Shown here: positions 53,801 to 64,000 of the stretch, piece after piece | Layout of the letters: every line of letters begins with the position of its first letter | How positions within the stretch are numbered: the first letter of the stretch is position 1 | Origin: Sphaerisporangium rubeum | Lineage (GTDB): Bacteria; Actinomycetota; Actinomycetes; Streptosporangiales; Streptosporangiaceae | Length of the DNA stretch: 64,000 nt | Assembly (NCBI RefSeq): GCF_014207705.1 | Contig: NZ_JACHIU010000001.1 | Span: 3,278,501 to 3,342,500 of the forward strand | Direction: 5' to 3' | The notes under the pieces: model-generated | Databases searched by the model: none | Told to the model about the DNA's origin: nothing | The model's input: the letters and a program-made list of their open reading frames with translations, nothing else | Program-made: the position numbers and the translations under genes

Positions 53801-54054
53801 GCGACGAGGCCCGCGTACTTGCCGAGCTGGTCGTCGGAGTGCCGGGGCCGGGTGCCGAGCGTCTGGTTGGCGAGGATCTCCACCAGGGTGGCGTTGCCGT
53901 TCTGTCCCGGCGGCAGGACGTCGAGGCATTCGCCGAGGCAAGTGTCGTCGGGGGTGTAGTAGGTGGCCGCGGAGGCGGGCACGACGGGGGATGCCAGCGT
54001 GACGATCATCAGGGCCGATGCCGCGGTGACCACGCGCCGGAGACGGGCGTGCAT
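50860..54054 (-). CDS. Secreted penicillin-acylase family protein with C-terminal discoidin domain
   Basis: 1064 residues. A Sec signal peptide (residues 1 to about 30, cleavage near PASA-A) leads into an alpha-chain region with FGAGYAGAQDRLWLMDL, a spacer, and the presumed N-terminal nucleophile Ser385 in GMSNAVVIS, where the precursor would cut itself. The beta chain follows with TGHPIAVYGPQTGYFAP. The last 135 residues form an F5/8 type C (CBM32-like) domain: AVDGDPSTRWSSSYSDNQWLQVDLG and RYVRMQGV. Family members hydrolyse acyl amides such as beta-lactams or acyl-homoserine lactones; the sugar-binding-like domain suggests a surface-bound substrate. Start ATG 54054. Confidence 0.9.
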   Translation of the reverse strand: MHARLRRVVTAASALMIVTLASPVVPASAATYYTPDDTCLGECLDVLPPGQNGNATLVEILANQTLGTRPRHSDDQLGKYAGLVAGYTGLTEGQIANFFNDASFGVPASSAESTVSPRSDVTIVRDRATGVPHITGTTRGGTMFGAGYAGAQDRLWLMDLMRHVGRGELTPFAGGAPGNRALEQSVWLNSPYTETDLQAQLDRLRASGPRGAQLYDDVREYIDGINAYIDRCMADRNCPGEYVLTGHMDAITNAGGPVDFTMTDLIAVAGVIGGLFGGGGGAEMRSALARVAARATYGTAAGDQAWAAFRSQNDPETTLTLHNGQSFPFGGAPSATGVVLPDAAGTAPVDLTQNEKGSATAPASASSAKGVLDGLLVDNSRPGMSNAVVISAAESATGHPIAVYGPQTGYFAPQLLMLQELNGPGVRARGVAFAGLNLYVLLGRGTDYSWSATSAGQDITDTYAVRLCDPAGGTPSVNSDHYLYRGACTAMETLKKTNSWRPTVADSTAAGSYDLVIKRTKYGLVTWRGTVGGQPTAFTTLRSTYRHEADSAIGFQMFNDPAQMGDAAAFTNSASTIGFAFNWFYVNSTQAAYFMSGSVPVRQAASDPSLPQTADAAHEWAGYNPDTNDATYTAAATHPQTASQDYLVSWNNKQAKDYGAADGNFSFGPVHRVDLLDAPVKAALAGAGKLDKAGTVKIMADAAVTDLRGQKVLPLLLRVIGSAPVSDPALSAAVSRLQAWSSAGTRRLETSPGSKAYAHADAIRAFDAWWPKLVRAQFQPGLGDPLYRSLVAALQINESPSGHQQGDSAGAPASANEAQAHKGSAFQYGWWGYVSKDLRSVLGDPVAAPLPYRYCGDGTVAGCRAVLLDSLSAALAEPVTTTYPGDDVCAAGDQWCADAIEHAPLGGVKQSLISWQNRPTYQQVVSFPARRGDPVANLAQSGTARASSTQLLTSYTPAKAVDGDPSTRWSSSYSDNQWLQVDLGSAKQVARVILRWESAYGSSYRIQVSGDGSSWTDVHSTTTGDGGVDAITISPVTTRYVRMQGVRRATSYGYSLYEMEVYSR

Positions 54055-54249
54055 GTGAGGACCCCCAGAACATGAGGTGTGCTCGAATCTTGGGAGGACC
54101 ATACGTCCGCGCCAACAACGGATCAATGCCAGATGTGCGGTGAATTCGCTGATTTCTTGACTCGGTGTCAAATGGCGGCGCCACGGGTCCCGGCGGGGAC
54201 CCGTGGCGGTCAAGAGGGCGGCCAGGGAGCGGTCAGGGGGCGGCCGCGG

Positions 54250-55299
54250 TCACACGCCGAGGACCCCGGAGGCGAGCGCGGTGCCCTCCACCCGTGCGGC
54301 GATCTTGGCGAAGGCGATGTCGCGCGAGGTCGAGGTGTCGTCGGCGAAAGGGGAGAAGCCGCAGTCGTCGCAGGTGCCGAGCCGGTCGGCCGGCAGGTGG
54401 CGCGCGGCGGCGAGCACCCGGTCCCTGACCTCCTCGGGGGTCTCCACCCGCGGGTCGATCGGGTCGGTCACCCCGACGAACACCCGCGCCTCAGGCGGCA
54501 GGTGCGCCGCGACGACCCCGAGCACCCGATCGGGATCGGGCTCGCTGGCGAGCTGCACGTAGAAGTTGCCGGCGCGCAGGCCGAACAGCTTGGGCAGCAG
54601 GCCCGCGTAGTCGACATCCGCGCTGTGGGTGGAGTCCTGGTCGCCGCCGGGGCAGGTGTGCACCCCGATGCGGGCCCGCTCGTCGTCGGTGAACCGGTCG
54701 AGCACCTGGTTGTTGAGCGCGACGAAGTCGTCGAGCAGGCCACCGCTCGGGTCGAGCTTGAGCGACAGCCGCCCCTCGGTGAAGTCGAGCTGCACGACGT
54801 GCGCGCCGGCGTCCAGGCAGCCGCGGATGTCCGCCTCGGCCTCGTCGATCAGGTCGTCGACGAACGTCTTGCGCGGATAGCCGTCGATGCCGTCCGCCGG
54901 GTACAGCAGGCTCAGCGCCGACGGGGCGATGACGGCCTGCTTGACCGGCAGGGAGGTGTGCTCGCGCGCCGTGCGCAGGTAGGTCTCGGCGCGCACCTGG
55001 TAACGGAACGGCCCGGCGGTCAGCCGGGGAAGCTGACGGGTGTGGCCGTCGGCGAACGGGATGACCGCGCCGTCGGGGGCGAGAGCGGTCAGCCCGGTGA
55101 TGGGATAGGTCGCGAAACTCGGTTTGGACTGCTCGCCGTCCACCAGGACCGGGGAGCCGGTGGCTTCCAGTCTGCTGATGGTGTCGGCGATGGCCGCGGA
55201 CTGCTCGGCGGACAGGGCCGCCGGGTCGCCGTCCGCCATGGCGGACAGCAGGGAGGAGGGCCGGGGGATGCTGCCGATCGGTTCGGTGGGGATACCCAT
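54250..55299 (-). CDS. Cobalamin-independent methionine synthase family protein (MetE C-terminal-like)
   Basis: 349 residues, only the catalytic barrel of MetE. Zinc ligands are visible as H and C in GVHTCPGGD and C in GTCDDCGF; substrate-binding wording TEPIGSIPRP, DGEQSKPSFATYP and LDFTEGRLS is typical. Such single-barrel proteins may use methylcobalamin or small methyl donors rather than folate. Start ATG 55299; TACGCT on the minus strand at 55311-55306 is 6 nt upstream, so probably leaderless. Neighbours give no pathway clue. Confidence 0.87.
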   Translation of the reverse strand: MGIPTEPIGSIPRPSSLLSAMADGDPAALSAEQSAAIADTISRLEATGSPVLVDGEQSKPSFATYPITGLTALAPDGAVIPFADGHTRQLPRLTAGPFRYQVRAETYLRTAREHTSLPVKQAVIAPSALSLLYPADGIDGYPRKTFVDDLIDEAEADIRGCLDAGAHVVQLDFTEGRLSLKLDPSGGLLDDFVALNNQVLDRFTDDERARIGVHTCPGGDQDSTHSADVDYAGLLPKLFGLRAGNFYVQLASEPDPDRVLGVVAAHLPPEARVFVGVTDPIDPRVETPEEVRDRVLAAARHLPADRLGTCDDCGFSPFADDTSTSRDIAFAKIAARVEGTALASGVLGV

Positions 55300-55374
55300 G
55301 CGGTCAGCGTAGGTAACGATGCGTAGTGAGATCAATGTTCTCCGTGTGACCGGAGAAGGACCAGGGTCACCGGG

Positions 55375-57048
55375 TCACGACCCCAGGGTCTCCTCCCGCA
55401 GGCGGTTCTTGAGGATCTTGCCACCGGGGTTGCGCGGCAGCTCGGCCTCCCGGAACCAGATCCGCACCGGGATCTTGAACGGCGCCAGTGTGCCGCGCAG
55501 GAACGCCTGCAGCTCCTCGGCGGTGACGGACGTGCCGGGCCGGAGGCGGAGCACCGCACCCACCTGCTCGCCGAACTCCTCGTCCGGTACGCCGATCACG
55601 GCGGCGTCGGCCACGGCCGGGTGCTCGTACAGCGCGGCCTCCACCTCGGCGCAGTAGACGTTCTCGCCACCTCTGATCAGCATGTCCTTGGCCCGGTCGA
55701 CGATGTGGACGTAGCCCTCCTCGTCCACCCGTGCGAGGTCGCCGGTGCGCAGCCACCCGCCGGCGAACGTGCTCGCGGTCTCCTCGGGACGGTTCCAGTA
55801 CCCGGTGATGACGCCGGGGCCGCGCAGGCACAGCTCGCCGACCTCTCCGGCGGGCAGCGGCTCGCCGAGCGGGCCGCGGATCTCCACGTCGCACACGGCG
55901 ACCGGCAGGCCGACACTGCCGGGATGCTCCTGGTAGCCGGCGCCGCTGTTGAAGATCGCGAGCGCGGTCGTCTCCGTCATGCCGTACCCGTTGGACGCCT
56001 GACGCCGGGGGAGCCGGTCGCCGATCTGTTCCAGCAGCTTCGGCGGGGCCGGCGCGCCGCCGTAGCTGATGCCGCCGAGGCTGGAGATGTCGTACCTGCC
56101 GAGGTCGGGGTGCGACAGCAGCTGCCAGGCGTTGGTCGGCACCCCGGTGATGAGGGTGACCTTCTCCCGCTCGATCAGCCGCAGCGCGCGGCCGGCGTCC
56201 CAGCGGTACATCAGCACCACCCCGCCGCCGGTGAACATCACCGGCAGCAGGACGGCGAAGCACCCCGTGGCGTGGAACAGCGGCACCGCGAGCAACACCA
56301 CGCGCCGTCCCCCCGCCACCGAGGCGGGGTCCTTGCCGGCCAGCGCGGCGCTGCGCACGGTGGCGTAGCTCACCGTCATCGGCGCCTGGCCGAGGTTGCG
56401 GTGGCTGCCGAGCGCGCCTTTGGGGCTGCCGGTGGTGCCGGAGGTGTAGAAGATCGTCGCCGGGTCCTCAGGCGCGATCTCCGCGGGTGGCAGAGTGACG
56501 TCCGGCCCCGGCTCGCCGATCAGATCGGCCAGGTCGAGCGCGCCGGGAGGCAGATCCCCGCCGGGCCGGGTGACGATCAGCACGGCCCCCGCGTCGCGCA
56601 GCCGCGCGGCGCGCTCGCCGTCGGCGATCACCACCGCGGCGCCGGAGTCGCGCACGCCGTACTCCAGCTCCGGCGCGGTCCACCAGGCGTTCAGCGGCAC
56701 GGCCACCGCGCCGATCGCCAGCACCGCGGAGAACGCGACCACCCATTCGGGATAGTTGCGCATGGCGATGGCGACCCGGTCGCCCTTGCCGACGCCGAGG
56801 TCCCCGGCGAGCCGTCCGGCGAGTGCGGCGGCCCGGCGGTAGTGCTCCTCGTAGGTGATCCGCTCGTCCTCGTACACGAGGAACACCTTGTCGCCGTGGA
56901 ACCGGCTGGCCTCCAGCATGGCGCGGAAGGTGACCGGCGCGTGCTTCCACGTCCGCATGGTCACGCCGCGGATCTCGACCTCGTCCATCTCGAACAGCTG
57001 CCCCGGCCCGGTGAGCATCTCGCGGACCTGGTCGTGGGTGACGGTCAT
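55375..57048 (-). CDS. Long/medium-chain acyl-CoA synthetase (AMP-forming)
   Basis: 557 residues, ANL superfamily. P-loop IFYTSGTTGSPKG (about residues 199-211), adenine loop NGYGMTETTA, A8 hinge GWLRTGDLARVDEEGYVHIVDRAKD, pantetheine-side GGENVYCAEVE and the C-terminal catalytic Lys in RNPGGKILKN. It activates a carboxylic acid to the CoA thioester; chain length is not deducible. ATG 57048 follows GGGAG. Its promoter carries a TetR-type palindrome, suggesting repression relieved by an acyl-CoA or acid. Confidence 0.9.
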   Translation of the reverse strand: MTVTHDQVREMLTGPGQLFEMDEVEIRGVTMRTWKHAPVTFRAMLEASRFHGDKVFLVYEDERITYEEHYRRAAALAGRLAGDLGVGKGDRVAIAMRNYPEWVVAFSAVLAIGAVAVPLNAWWTAPELEYGVRDSGAAVVIADGERAARLRDAGAVLIVTRPGGDLPPGALDLADLIGEPGPDVTLPPAEIAPEDPATIFYTSGTTGSPKGALGSHRNLGQAPMTVSYATVRSAALAGKDPASVAGGRRVVLLAVPLFHATGCFAVLLPVMFTGGGVVLMYRWDAGRALRLIEREKVTLITGVPTNAWQLLSHPDLGRYDISSLGGISYGGAPAPPKLLEQIGDRLPRRQASNGYGMTETTALAIFNSGAGYQEHPGSVGLPVAVCDVEIRGPLGEPLPAGEVGELCLRGPGVITGYWNRPEETASTFAGGWLRTGDLARVDEEGYVHIVDRAKDMLIRGGENVYCAEVEAALYEHPAVADAAVIGVPDEEFGEQVGAVLRLRPGTSVTAEELQAFLRGTLAPFKIPVRIWFREAELPRNPGGKILKNRLREETLGS

Positions 57049-57095
57049 GTGCGGTTGACTCCCGGGTCGTGCGGATGGCCGGCGTCTCACGGTCG

Positions 57096-57115
57096 AGGAT
57101 ACCGACCGGTTGGTA
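57096..57115 (-). promoter_or_regulatory. TetR-type operator in the acyl-CoA synthetase promoter
   Basis: TACCGACCGGTTGGTA (57100-57115) is a near-perfect 16-bp palindrome (one mismatched pair). It abuts a minus-strand -10, TATCCT (57101-57096). ACCGACCGGT-type palindromes are typical TetR/AcrR operators. No TetR gene is in the window. Confidence 0.6.
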
Positions 57116-57163
57116 CGCGCAACAGAGCTTCCTTCTGTCCGTTGGTCGCCACATCATCCGCAC

Positions 57164-57194
57164 TTGCATGAAGATTCCGAGTGATGCATACTCA
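57164..57194 (+). promoter_or_regulatory. argC promoter with probable ArgR boxes
   Basis: TTGCAT (57164-57169) and CATACT (57187-57192) are 17 nt apart as -35 and -10. Each lies in an ARG-box-like half-palindrome: TTGCATGAAGATTCC and TGATGCATACTCA. Overlap with both hexamers fits repression by ArgR, encoded last in the same operon. Confidence 0.45.
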
Positions 57195-57202
57195 CTCGGT
57201 AG

Positions 57203-58270
<1,068 letters not shown>

Positions 58271-58328
58271 GTGTGTCCCGTCCCGACACGGAAACCGTCC
58301 CTCTCACGCTCTCCGGCGGTGGTCGCGC

Positions 58329-59480
58329 ATGAGCGTCACCGCCCCTCTCGGGTTCCGCGCGGCCGGCGTCCCGGCCGGCCTGAAGTCCGGCGGAGCCCGC
58401 GACATCGCCCTCGTCGTCAACGACGGCCCGTCCCGCGCCGCGGCCGGGGTCTTCACCCGCAACCGCGTCAAAGCGGCCCCGGTGCTGTGGTCGGAGCAGG
58501 TCCTCACCGGCGGCCGCGTCAGGGCCGTCGTGCTCAACTCCGGCGGCGCCAACGCCTGCACCGGCCCCGCCGGTTTCCAGGACACCCACGCCACCGCGGA
58601 GAAGGTCGCCGCGCTGCTCGACGACTCGGCCGGCGAGATCGCCGTCTGCTCCACCGGCCTCATCGGTGAGCGCCTCCCCATGGAGGCGCTGCTCGCCGGG
58701 GTCGACGAGGCCGCCGGAAGCCTCAGCAGGGACGGCGGTCTCGCCGCCGCCGACGCCATCCGCACCACCGACACCGTCACCAAGATCGCCTTCAGGCGCG
58801 GCACCGGCTACATGGTCGGCGGCATGGCCAAAGGCGCCGGCATGCTGGCCCCCGCCATGGCCACCATGCTCAGCGTGATCACCACCGACGCCGACGTGAC
58901 CGCCGACGAGCTCGACCGCGTGCTGCGCCGCGCCGTCGCGGTCACCTTCGACCGGCTCGACACCGACGGCTGCATGTCGACCAACGACACCGTGCTGCTG
59001 CTCGCCAGCGGCGCGGCGGGGGTCGAGCCGGACGCCGGCGAGTTCGAGAAACGCGTCACCGAGGTCTGCGCCGACCTCGCCAGGCAACTGCTCGTGGACG
59101 CCGAAGGCGCCACCAAGGCCATCGCCATCGAGGTCGTCGGCGCCGCGCACGAGGAGGACGCCGTGAAGGTCGGCCGCGCCGTCGCGCGGTCCAACCTGCT
59201 CAAGTGCGCCATCCACGGCGAGGACCCGAACTGGGGCCGGGTCCTGTCGGCCGTCGGCACCACCGACGCCGTGTTCGAGCCCGACCGCCTCAACGTCGCC
59301 GTCAACGGCATCTGGGTGTGCAGGGCCGGCGCCGCCGGGGACGACCGCTCCAAGGTCGACCTGCGTCCCCGAGACGTCACCATCACCATCGACCTGTCGG
59401 CCGGCACGCGCTCGGCGACCGTGCACACCACCGACCTCACCGCCGACTACGTCCACGAGAACTCGGCGTACTCGACATGA
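58329..59480 (+). CDS. argJ: Bifunctional ornithine acetyltransferase/N-acetylglutamate synthase
   Basis: 383 residues. Recycles the acetyl group from N-acetylornithine to glutamate. The autocleavage site is [14 protein letters not shown], with nucleophile Thr179, which becomes the N-terminus of the beta chain. [12 protein letters not shown] and [10 protein letters not shown] are conserved. Start ATG 58329. Overlaps argB by ATGA. Confidence 0.96.
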   Translation: MSVTAPLGFRAAGVPAGLKSGGARDIALVVNDGPSRAAAGVFTRNRVKAAPVLWSEQVLTGGRVRAVVLNSGGANACTGPAGFQDTHATAEKVAALLDDSAGEIAVCSTGLIGERLPMEALLAGVDEAAGSLSRDGGLAAADAIRTTDTVTKIAFRRGTGYMVGGMAKGAGMLAPAMATMLSVITTDADVTADELDRVLRRAVAVTFDRLDTDGCMSTNDTVLLLASGAAGVEPDAGEFEKRVTEVCADLARQLLVDAEGATKAIAIEVVGAAHEEDAVKVGRAVARSNLLKCAIHGEDPNWGRVLSAVGTTDAVFEPDRLNVAVNGIWVCRAGAAGDDRSKVDLRPRDVTITIDLSAGTRSATVHTTDLTADYVHENSAYST

Positions 59481-60387
59481 CCCCGGACACGAACCTGTTC
59501 ACCGGCGCGCACGCCAAGGCCGCGGTCCTGATCGAGGCGCTCCCGTGGCTGCGGCGCCTGCGCGGCCAGACCGTGGTCGTCAAGTACGGCGGCCACGCCA
59601 TGACCGACGACGCGCTGCGCAGCGGCTTCGCCGACGACATGGTCTTCCTGCTGCACGCGGGCCTGCGGCCCGTCGTCGTGCACGGCGGCGGCCCGCAGAT
59701 CAACGCGCAGCTCGACCGGCTCGGCATCGAGTCGGCGTTCACCGCCGGCCTGCGGGTCACCACACCCGAGGCCATGCAGGTGGTGCGCATGGTGCTGGTC
59801 GGCCAGGTCAACCGCGACGTCGTCGGCGCGATCAACCGGCACGGCCCGTTCGCGGTCGGCATGTCGGGGGAGGACGCTCACCTGTTCACCGCCGAGCGCA
59901 AGCACGCCGTGGTGGACGGCGGCAAGGTCGACATCGGCCAGGTCGGCGAGATCGTCCGCGTCGACCCCGGCGCGGTGCGCGCGCTGCTGGACGACGGCCG
60001 CGTCCCCGTGGTGTCCTCGGTGGCCCGCGGCGACGACGGCGAGGTCTACAACGTCAACGCCGACACCGCCGCCGCGGCGCTCGCGGTCGCGCTCGGCGCG
60101 GCCAAGCTCGTCATGCTCACCGACGTCGAGGGCCTGTACGCGCACTGGCCGGCCCCCGGCGACGGCGAGCCCGCGCAGGTCATCAGCCACATCACCGCCG
60201 GTGAACTGCGCACCATGCTGCCGGGCCTGTCCAGCGGCATGGTGCCCAAGATGGAGGCGTGCCTCGCCGCCGTCGACGGCGGCGTCCCGCGCGCTCACGT
60301 GCTGGACGGCAGGGTGCCGCACGCGGTGCTGCTCGAGGTCTTCACGGACGAGGGAATCGGAACCATGGTGCTCCCGGAGGTGCGATC

Positions 60388-60391
<4 letters not shown>
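59477..60391 (+). CDS. argB: Acetylglutamate kinase
   Basis: 304 residues. Phosphorylates N-acetylglutamate, the feedback-regulated step. [28 protein letters not shown] and GGMVPK-like [12 protein letters not shown] are present. The N-terminal helix before residue 25 is of the type found in arginine-sensitive hexameric enzymes, so feedback inhibition is likely (inference). ATGA overlaps on both sides. Confidence 0.97.
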
Positions 60392-63052
<2,661 letters not shown>

Positions 63053-63108
63053 ACATCGGGCTCGCCGTGGCGCGGGACGGCCGGATCGGCCGGCGGGCGA
63101 TTTTGCAC

Positions 63109-63114
63109 TAGGGT
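63109..63114 (+). promoter_or_regulatory. Candidate -10 of an argH promoter
   Basis: TAGGGT at 63109-63114, 36 nt before the argH start, in the 98-nt gap after argR. A convincing -35 is not seen. Confidence 0.3.
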
Positions 63115-63150
63115 CGCGGATTGACCATACGAAACAGGAAGAGGAGAACG

Positions 63151-64000
63151 GTGGCTGAGGGTGGCAAGCCCATGCGGCTGTGGGGCGGCAGGTTCGAGGG
63201 CGGCCCGGCGGACGCGCTGACCAGATTGTCGGTCAGCGTCCAGTTCGACTGGCGGCTCGCGCCGTACGACCTGCTCGCGTCGCGCGCGCACGCTCGGGTG
63301 CTGCACCAGGCGGGACTGCTGACCGCCGAGGAGCTCGACCGCATGATCGGCGCGCTGGACGACCTCGACCGGGCCTGCGCCGCCGGAGAGTTCCGGCCCA
63401 CCGTGGCCGACGAGGACGTGCACACCGCACTGGAGCGCGGCCTGCTCGAACGTCTCGGCGCGCTTGGCGGCAAACTGCGCGCCGGCCGCAGCCGCAACGA
63501 CCAGATCGCCACCGACCTGCGGCTCTACCTGCGCGACCACGTCCGTCTCATCGTGTCCCGGCTCGTGGAGCTGGAGACCGCGCTGATGACCCAGGCTGAG
63601 GGGCACGCCGCCACCGCCGCCCCCGGCATGACCCACCTGCAGCACGCGCAGCCGGTGTCGTTCGGCCACCAGCTCCTCGCGCACGTGCACGCACTGGCCC
63701 GCGACGCCGACCGGCTGCGCGACTGGGACAAGCGGGCCGCGGTCTCACCGCTCGGCGCCGGCGCGCTCGCCGGGTCGTCCCTGCCGCTGGACCCGCAGGC
63801 CGTCGCCGAGGAGCTCGGCTTCGCCTCCGCGGCCCCCAACTCCATGGACGCCGTCGCCGACCGCGACTTCGCCGCCGAGTTCCTGTTCTGCGCCGCACTC
63901 ATCGGCGTCCACCTGTCCCGGCTGGGGGAGGAGGTTGTGCTGTGGGCCTCCCAGGAGTTCCGCTGGATCGAGATGGACGACGCCTACTCCACCGGCTCGT
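63151..64000 (+). CDS. argH: Argininosuccinate lyase, N-terminal 283 residues
   Basis: Runs off the window's right edge (full enzyme about 460-480 residues). Visible: [59 protein letters not shown], and the catalytic His region [21 protein letters not shown]. Splits argininosuccinate to arginine and fumarate. Start GTG 63151 with AGAGGAGA upstream. argG, its usual partner, is not between argR and argH here. Confidence 0.95.
   Translation, partial: MAEGGKPMRLWGGRFEGGPADALTRLSVSVQFDWRLAPYDLLASRAHARVLHQAGLLTAEELDRMIGALDDLDRACAAGEFRPTVADEDVHTALERGLLERLGALGGKLRAGRSRNDQIATDLRLYLRDHVRLIVSRLVELETALMTQAEGHAATAAPGMTHLQHAQPVSFGHQLLAHVHALARDADRLRDWDKRAAVSPLGAGALAGSSLPLDPQAVAEELGFASAAPNSMDAVADRDFAAEFLFCAALIGVHLSRLGEEVVLWASQEFRWIEMDDAYSTGS

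Overview
This is a contiguous stretch of a high-GC actinobacterial chromosome. The evidence is a strong G/C bias at third codon positions, many GTG and TTG starts, 4-nt ATGA/GTGA gene overlaps, TAnnnT -10 hexamers a few bases before start codons, a CGAAC-N4-GTTCG type SOS box, and a phosphatidylinositol mannoside pathway. Gene order (pgsA-patA-pimA, pdxS/pdxT-yebC-ruvCAB-yajC-secDF-apt-rel, hisS-aspS-rarA-alaS-ruvX-mltG-aroE, infC-rpmI-rplT-trmH-kinase-pheST-argCJBDFR-H) matches what I remember of Streptomyces and Streptosporangiales. The family placement (perhaps Streptosporangiaceae) is an inference. I found no rRNA, tRNA, CRISPR array, prophage or insertion sequence.

Layout. 1-3.9 kb: start of an EF-G-like gene (minus strand, cut by the edge) divergent from phospholipid/PIM genes pgsA, patA and pimA and a small LemA-like membrane protein. 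3.9-7.2 kb: a collapsed metallo-beta-lactamase-fold pseudogene, a nitrilase-family gene, an anti-sigma-like ATPase and an M20 peptidase. 7.3-14.2 kb: a DUF3048 lipoprotein, pdxS, a PhoD-like phosphatase, pdxT, yebC and an Eis-like acetyltransferase. 14.3-23.3 kb: SOS-controlled ruvCAB, then yajC-secD-secF, apt and rel. 23.3-24.1 kb: a non-coding, repeat-rich gap. 24.1-34.5 kb: a DUF349 protein, two membrane-anchored cyclophilins, an MBL hydrolase, hisS-aspS, and a two-component system divergent from a small membrane protein. 34.5-43.2 kb: rarA, two small membrane proteins, alaS, ruvX, two tandem mltG genes and aroE. 43.2-50.7 kb: infC with a structured leader and an ATC start, rpmI, rplT, an rRNA methyltransferase, an orphan kinase and pheST. 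50.8-57.1 kb: a minus-strand block with a secreted penicillin-acylase/discoidin protein, a MetE-like protein and an acyl-CoA ligase. 57.2-64 kb: argCJBDFR, then argH running off the edge.

The least ordinary signal is a recurring architecture at gene ends. Right after the stop codon of pimA, the DUF3048 gene, pdxS, yebC and rel (and weakly ruvB), the gene-end sequence is repeated in tandem. At pimA the 56-bp period is exactly what keeps a GTGA/ATGA stop-start overlap, so pimA is followed by two 19-residue micro-ORFs coupled head to tail into the LemA-like gene. At pdxS, yebC and rel the repeat offsets are multiples of three, so the copies stay in the frame of the upstream gene. I know of no described system that matches this; copy-by-copy conservation across relatives would decide whether it is functional.
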